From contig JAJYZY010000083.1 of NCBI GenBank assembly GCA_021799715.1, forward strand, positions 1 through 9,907: a stretch of DNA of 9,907 nucleotides. Reading direction: 5' to 3'. The position numbers and the translations under genes are program-made. Under the pieces are notes generated by a model that saw only the letters and a program-made list of their open reading frames with translations, had not been told where the DNA came from and made no database searches. Below, piece by piece: positions 6,596 through 9,907 of the stretch. The stretch comes from Planctomycetota bacterium (lineage in GTDB: Bacteria > Planctomycetota > Phycisphaerae > WQYP01). Positions within the stretch are counted from its first letter, which is position 1, and each line of letters opens with the position of its first letter.

Positions 6596-8092
6596 ATGCG
6601 ATTTCATGTTCCTCTGGCCGGTGCCATGATTGCCGGTTGCTGTATGCTTGGCGGCTGCATGGTGGGACCAAGCGTGCGCCAGCCCAAAACTGCCATGCCT
6701 GCCGCCTGGGCCCGGTCCGCCACGCCCGCCGCCGTCACGACGCATCAGCCCAATATGGCGGTACCGATCAGTAAAGTTACAAACGCCCCGGCGCACCTTG
6801 CCCAGTGGTGGCAAGCGTTTCATGATCCCGAACTCACAGAATTAATTGACCAGGCCGCACGTGGCAATCTGACTCTCCAGCAAGCCACGCAACAGATCAT
6901 TGAAGCCCGTGAAATCCGCGATGCCAGTGCCGCAAATCTCGGGCCGTTTGTCAACGCCGTTGGTTCCTATCAGCACAGCCGAAGCAGCAAAAATATCGGC
7001 AATGGCGGAAATTTCGGCCCCTCGGAATCGGATTTATACCAGGCCGGCTTCGACGCCACATGGGAACTGGATTTCTTCGGGCAGGTGCGCCGTGGTGTGC
7101 AGGCCGCCAATGCCAATTATCGCGCGGCTATTGAAAATCAGCGCGGAGTATGGCTCACTTTGTTAAGCGAATTGGCTGATGATTACATGACCCTTCGCTC
7201 CGTGCAACGGCAAATTGCGGTTACCGATGCCAATGTGAATATTCAGGAGAAAACGGCGGCGATATTGAAGCAGCAGATTGGCGGCGGACTGGCCACCTCG
7301 CTTTCCCTGGCCCAGGCCGAAGCTCAATTGGCTACCACGGAAAGCCAGTTGCCGGAATTACGGATTCAGGAAAAGCAGTTGTTTTACGCCATCGCCATAC
7401 TCCTGGGACGGCCGCCGCAGGCCCTGGAAAAGCAATTGTCGGTTCCACGCGCCATCCCGGGAGTGCCGCCCGTTGTCCCCATCGGCCTGCCCAGCGAATT
7501 GCTGTTGCGTCGGCCTGATGTACGCCAGGCCGAAGAGCAATATGCCGCCGCCACAGCCAATGTGGGCGTGGCCGAAGGTAATTTGTTTCCGCAATTCACG
7601 ATCAACGGCAACCTGGGCTTTGCCGCGTCAGATGCGGCAAAATGGTTTGATGCCAACAGTCTCACGTATGGCATCGGGCCGGGCGTTTCCTGGTCGATCC
7701 TGAACTGGGGACAGGTAAAGTCCAACATCAATGAGCAGAAAGCCATTCGTATTCAGGCGTTTCTAAACTATCGCGAAACGGTGCTGCAGGCCCTTGCGGA
7801 TGTGAATAGCGCTTTGGCCGCTTATACGCGGGAGCAAATTCATGAAAAACTGCTGGTTCAAGCTGTGGCACAGAATCAAAAAGCGGTGAACTATTCAACA
7901 CAGTTATATGAAAATGGGCTTACGGATTTTCTTAACGTGTTATCCGCCCAGCAAGCTTTGTATACGTCGCAGGATGCTCTGGTACAAAGTCAGTCCGCGC
8001 TTTCCACCGATTTGGTGGCGCTTTACAAAGCGCTTGGAGGTGGTTGGCAAAGCCCTCAGAGCCACGCAAAGAGTTCCGGCACTGCGAAATAA
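6596..8092 (+). CDS. Outer-membrane efflux lipoprotein (OprM/NodT, TolC superfamily)
   Basis: A 498-residue outer-membrane channel, the exit duct of the tripartite pump. The signal peptide ends in the lipobox LGGC (18-21), so the mature protein should begin at lipidated Cys 21, followed by MVGP as in OprM-type proteins. WWQAFHDPELTELIDQA (71-87) and WELDFFGQVRR (156-166) are conserved in the first outer-membrane-efflux repeat. LPSELLLRRPDVRQAE (298-313), the GLTDFLNVLSAQQAL segment (441-455) and ALGGGW (479-484) mark the second. The length is normal for the family, and a trimeric beta-barrel with long alpha-helical tunnel is expected. It lies 19 bases after the permease stop, last in the cluster, and supplies the partner for the adaptor. 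This class more often pairs with RND pumps, but the gene order here supports use by the MacAB-type pump. Confidence 0.94.
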   Translation: MRFHVPLAGAMIAGCCMLGGCMVGPSVRQPKTAMPAAWARSATPAAVTTHQPNMAVPISKVTNAPAHLAQWWQAFHDPELTELIDQAARGNLTLQQATQQIIEAREIRDASAANLGPFVNAVGSYQHSRSSKNIGNGGNFGPSESDLYQAGFDATWELDFFGQVRRGVQAANANYRAAIENQRGVWLTLLSELADDYMTLRSVQRQIAVTDANVNIQEKTAAILKQQIGGGLATSLSLAQAEAQLATTESQLPELRIQEKQLFYAIAILLGRPPQALEKQLSVPRAIPGVPPVVPIGLPSELLLRRPDVRQAEEQYAAATANVGVAEGNLFPQFTINGNLGFAASDAAKWFDANSLTYGIGPGVSWSILNWGQVKSNINEQKAIRIQAFLNYRETVLQALADVNSALAAYTREQIHEKLLVQAVAQNQKAVNYSTQLYENGLTDFLNVLSAQQALYTSQDALVQSQSALSTDLVALYKALGGGWQSPQSHAKSSGTAK

Positions 8093-8362
8093 ACACACAA
8101 TCAGGATTTATGGCGATATATCTGCAGCACTTTTTTCACGGCCGGACTCTGTCTGTCGCGCATGTCACAGTGCCGGTGATACAAAAGCTGCGGCGTAAGC
8201 TAATAGCAAAGTACACGCCAGGTGGTTTCCACCCTGCCCGGTCGCCATTCATGAACGGCTGTCGCTGCCGCGCAGTGTAAACCCTTATTCGGTTGTGGGG
8301 CCGGCAGCAAAAAAGCCGTGCTTAATTTTGCATTGATCGTTGGTTGGTTTGCCGTATAAAAG
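8093..8362. other. Convergent intergenic gap with weak hairpins, no clear terminator
   Basis: The gap between the ends of two converging operons should hold terminators. The best stem is GGTGG (8221-8225) with CCACC (8229-8233) around TTT, which a bulged C would extend by CAG/CTG, but no T-run follows on either strand. A second, CGGC/GCCG with an A-rich loop within about 8302-8318, is followed by a broken T-run (plus strand). Neither is a convincing intrinsic terminator, so Rho-dependent or less usual termination is possible. No gene is seen. Confidence 0.4.
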
Positions 8363-9328
8363 CTACTTCTGCGCCGCGGGCTTTAACCCCAGTTTCTCCA
8401 TTACCTGCTGCAAGTCGCTCCAAACTTTCGCCCGGTTTTCCGGTGTGTAGGCCCGCAGCAGAAATGATGGGTGGTATGTCGGCATCAATGCTATGCCGCG
8501 ATACGTCAACCACGTCCCGCGCAACCGGCTGATTCCATCGGTCTTGTCGGAAAGATATTTCAATGCCGGTGCGCCGAGCGTTACAATAATATGCGGTCGG
8601 ATGATTTCGATCTGTTTATGCAGCCAGGGAATATTCAACGCCACTTCCTCCGGCGTGGGCGGACGGTCGCGCAATCGGCCGGTGTCCGGGTCCCTTTCCG
8701 CCGCCCGGAGTTTGACGACATTGCCAATGTAAACCGTCTGCCTGTTTAATCCCATGGCAATAATCATTTTATCCAGAAGTTGCCCGGAGCGGCCCACAAA
8801 CGGAATGCCGGTTTTATCTTCCTCTATTCCCGGACCTTCGCCAACAAACATCAGTTTGGCGGCCGGATTACCATCGCCAAAAACAACCTTGGTGGCAATA
8901 TCCGAAAGATAAGGCGCAAGCGCGGCGACCACCTGCTGCTGCAGTTTCGCCAGCAATTCCGGCTTTTCCGCATCGGCGATTGGGCTTAACGTGTGGATGT
9001 ATCCATCAGGGATCGGGGGAAGTTTTGCGGAATTCCAAATATCAACTCCTTGATTTTCCGACGCCGGAATTGCCGCCTGTGTTATCGCCGCGCGCTGGGC
9101 TTCCGCCCCCGGTGCCGGGATATTGCGCCGCGGCACCGGCAACTTTGGCGGCACGGCCCGTTGCGCTGGCTGATCCGGCACCGAAACAGCAGCCCCCGAA
9201 CGCCGCTGTGGGGGGGCCGCTGCGGGTACTGCCGGTTTGCGCAATACCAGCGGTACTTCGCGCACGCCGAACGCGGCATCCGTTTGCAACCACAACCGTG
9301 CGGCATATTCAGCAGCGTGTGTATCCAT
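8363..9328 (-). CDS. Family-4-like uracil-DNA glycosylase lacking the 4Fe-4S cysteines
   Basis: A 321-residue protein whose last 200 residues match family-4 uracil-DNA glycosylases, which excise uracil from DNA as the first step of base-excision repair. Seen in order: VVFGDGNPAAKLMFVGEGPG (148-167, with motif A GEGPG at 163-167), EEDKTGIPFVGRSGQLLDKM (169-188), VYIGNVVK (199-206), TPEEVALNIPWLHKQIEIIRP (225-245), ISRLRGTW (266-273) and the His motif MPTYHPSFLLR (282-292, His 286). There is no Cys anywhere. The four cluster ligands of the family align with Ala136, Pro139, Leu207 and Leu231. The segment after NVVK is about nine residues longer than in Thermus UDGa. Residues 31-90 are Pro/Ala-rich, probably a flexible linker after a short N-terminal helix (AARLWLQTDAAFGV). 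The gene follows the DUF3467 gene by 28 nt, so they are probably co-transcribed. The ribosome site is weak. The fold is sure; activity is not. Confidence 0.88.
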   Translation of the reverse strand: MDTHAAEYAARLWLQTDAAFGVREVPLVLRKPAVPAAAPPQRRSGAAVSVPDQPAQRAVPPKLPVPRRNIPAPGAEAQRAAITQAAIPASENQGVDIWNSAKLPPIPDGYIHTLSPIADAEKPELLAKLQQQVVAALAPYLSDIATKVVFGDGNPAAKLMFVGEGPGIEEDKTGIPFVGRSGQLLDKMIIAMGLNRQTVYIGNVVKLRAAERDPDTGRLRDRPPTPEEVALNIPWLHKQIEIIRPHIIVTLGAPALKYLSDKTDGISRLRGTWLTYRGIALMPTYHPSFLLRAYTPENRAKVWSDLQQVMEKLGLKPAAQK

Positions 9329-9356
9329 TAGGCCGCTACTTTCCCGTTGACGTTAT

Positions 9357-9704
9357 TCACCGCGCGCCACGTTGGCGCGGATCAAGTTGAATGGGGCCGT
9401 AAACCTGTTCGTAGCGTTGCACGGCCTGGCTTAATGCCAGGGCCAGACGCTTGGCGGCATAGAAGCTCATCGCAACACGGGTGTTGACATCCATCACCAC
9501 GGTATTGGGCTTATCATGGTGCTGCATGTTAATGGCAAAATCCAGGAATAAATCTTCCTGCGTGGCGCTTAAACGGAAGATATTGCTGAACACCGTGTTC
9601 ATCTTCTCTTCACGTATCTGCAATTGCATCTGCTGGCCGGCGGAATCGCCCATTGCCGGCGGGGTCGCGGATGGTTGTATCGGCGGAACATTGTTATCAG
9701 ACAT
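9357..9704 (-). CDS. DUF3467 family protein
   Basis: A 115-residue small protein of unknown function. The first 25 residues are Pro/Ser/Ala-rich and probably disordered. The core then follows DUF3467: MNTVFSNIFRLSATQEDLFLDFAI (35-58), a variable turn (QHHDKPNT), TVVMDVNTRVAMSFYAAKRLALALSQAVQRYEQVYGPI (68-105). The pattern NxFxxSxTxEDxxLDF, then RVxMSxxxAKRLxxALxxxxxxYExxxGxI, is what I know of the family. It has no membrane segment or signal peptide. AGGAG at 9716-9712 lies seven bases before the ATG, a good ribosome site. It is first of a two-gene minus-strand unit with the glycosylase; whether the two work together is unknown. Confidence 0.8.
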   Translation of the reverse strand: MSDNNVPPIQPSATPPAMGDSAGQQMQLQIREEKMNTVFSNIFRLSATQEDLFLDFAINMQHHDKPNTVVMDVNTRVAMSFYAAKRLALALSQAVQRYEQVYGPIQLDPRQRGAR

Positions 9705-9747
9705 TCACAAACTCCTGTAAAGAAAACTCTAAAATTCAAGACCCAAG

Positions 9748-9776
9748 AAGATAACCCACACCCCGCGTTTTGTCAT
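9748..9776 (-). promoter_or_regulatory. Candidate promoter of the DUF3467-glycosylase pair
   Basis: On the minus strand ATGACA (9776-9771, 5/6 to TTGACA) is followed by a 17-bp spacer and TATCTT (9753-9748, 4/6 to TATAAT). A start near 9741 gives a leader of about 37 nt with the AGGAG ribosome site. No better minus-strand pair was noticed in this intergenic stretch. Confidence 0.4.
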
Positions 9777-9787
9777 CTGGGAGACCG

Positions 9788-9800
9788 CACAATTGTTGTG
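9788..9800. repeat. Small palindrome CACAA-ttg-TTGTG
   Basis: CACAA (9788-9792) and TTGTG (9796-9800) are perfect inverted arms around three bases, with CAATTG inside. It lies 12 bp upstream of the proposed -35 box of the DUF3467 promoter. It could be an operator, but a dyad this short is also expected by chance. Confidence 0.3.
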
Positions 9801-9806
9801 CCGACG

Positions 9807-9844
9807 TAGAATTGTCACCCGTTGGCTGAAATAGAATTATCGCC
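9807..9844. repeat. Direct repeat of a 13-mer, 11/13 identical, 25 bp apart
   Basis: TAGAATTGTCACC (9807-9819) and TAGAATTATCGCC (9832-9844) differ at two positions and start 25 bp apart. They lie upstream of the DUF3467 gene. The bases after them, to the window edge, could hold the start of a rightward gene (ATG at 9871 or 9887), too short to judge. Tandem binding sites for a regulator are possible. Confidence 0.4.
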
Positions 9845-9907
9845 TTTAGGTCTGGTGCATACCAGGCGGAATGGAAAGCTTAACTTATGTCGTCAAAACA
9901 CCGGGTT

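Noticed and set aside
2543..8092. The tripartite efflux cluster as a previously undescribed system
   Set aside because: MarR, MacA-type adaptor, split MacB ATPase and permease, and OprM-type lipoprotein in this order is a common arrangement in Gram-negative bacteria.
8221..8233. GGTGG-TTT-CCACC hairpin as the terminator of the efflux operon
   Set aside because: No T-run follows on either strand, so it does not meet the pattern of an intrinsic terminator.
9871..9907. Start of a rightward gene at the right edge (ATG 9871 or 9887)
   Set aside because: Only 7 to 12 codons are inside the window. The ribosome sites are mediocre (GGAAAG before 9887, AGG before 9871), which is not enough to call a gene.

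Overview
The window reads as a chromosomal segment of a Gram-negative bacterium of moderate GC. A lipoprotein-type TolC/OprM outer-membrane factor shows that there is an outer membrane. A McsA-type zinc protein, a DUF3467 protein and a family-4-like uracil-DNA glycosylase with a long Pro/Ala-rich N-terminus together suggest Planctomycetota (perhaps Phycisphaerae-like). That placement is an inference from gene content, not a proof. No insertion sequence, CRISPR array, rRNA or tRNA was recognised.

Left edge (1-1059): the first 61 codons of a minus-strand McsA-like zinc-binding protein run off the left edge. An 876-base stretch without a supportable gene follows. It contains several short perfect or near-perfect hairpins and a good sigma70-like promoter pointing left, so a long leader or an unannotated RNA is possible.

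Centre (1060-8092): an efflux locus. A minus-strand MFS transporter is divergent from a plus-strand five-gene cluster: MarR-family regulator, MacA/HlyD-type periplasmic adaptor, MacB-type ATPase, MacB-type permease, OprM/NodT-type outer-membrane lipoprotein. The four transport genes make a complete tripartite ABC efflux pump from inner membrane to outside, with the ATPase and permease as separate proteins. The shared 184-bp intergenic region holds a promoter for each direction and inverted repeats where the MarR protein could control both pumps. The MFS promoter lies so close to its ATG that a leaderless or nearly leaderless mRNA is predicted.

Right part (8093-9907): a 270-bp convergent gap without a clear terminator, then a minus-strand pair, DUF3467 protein followed by uracil-DNA glycosylase. 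The glycosylase keeps the family-4 catalytic motifs but has no cysteine at all, so all four ligands of the family's 4Fe-4S cluster are gone. Its loop after NVVK is longer than in family 4 and as long as the UDGX loop as I remember it. This is the most interesting protein in the window. The last 203 bases hold a promoter for this pair and a direct repeat.
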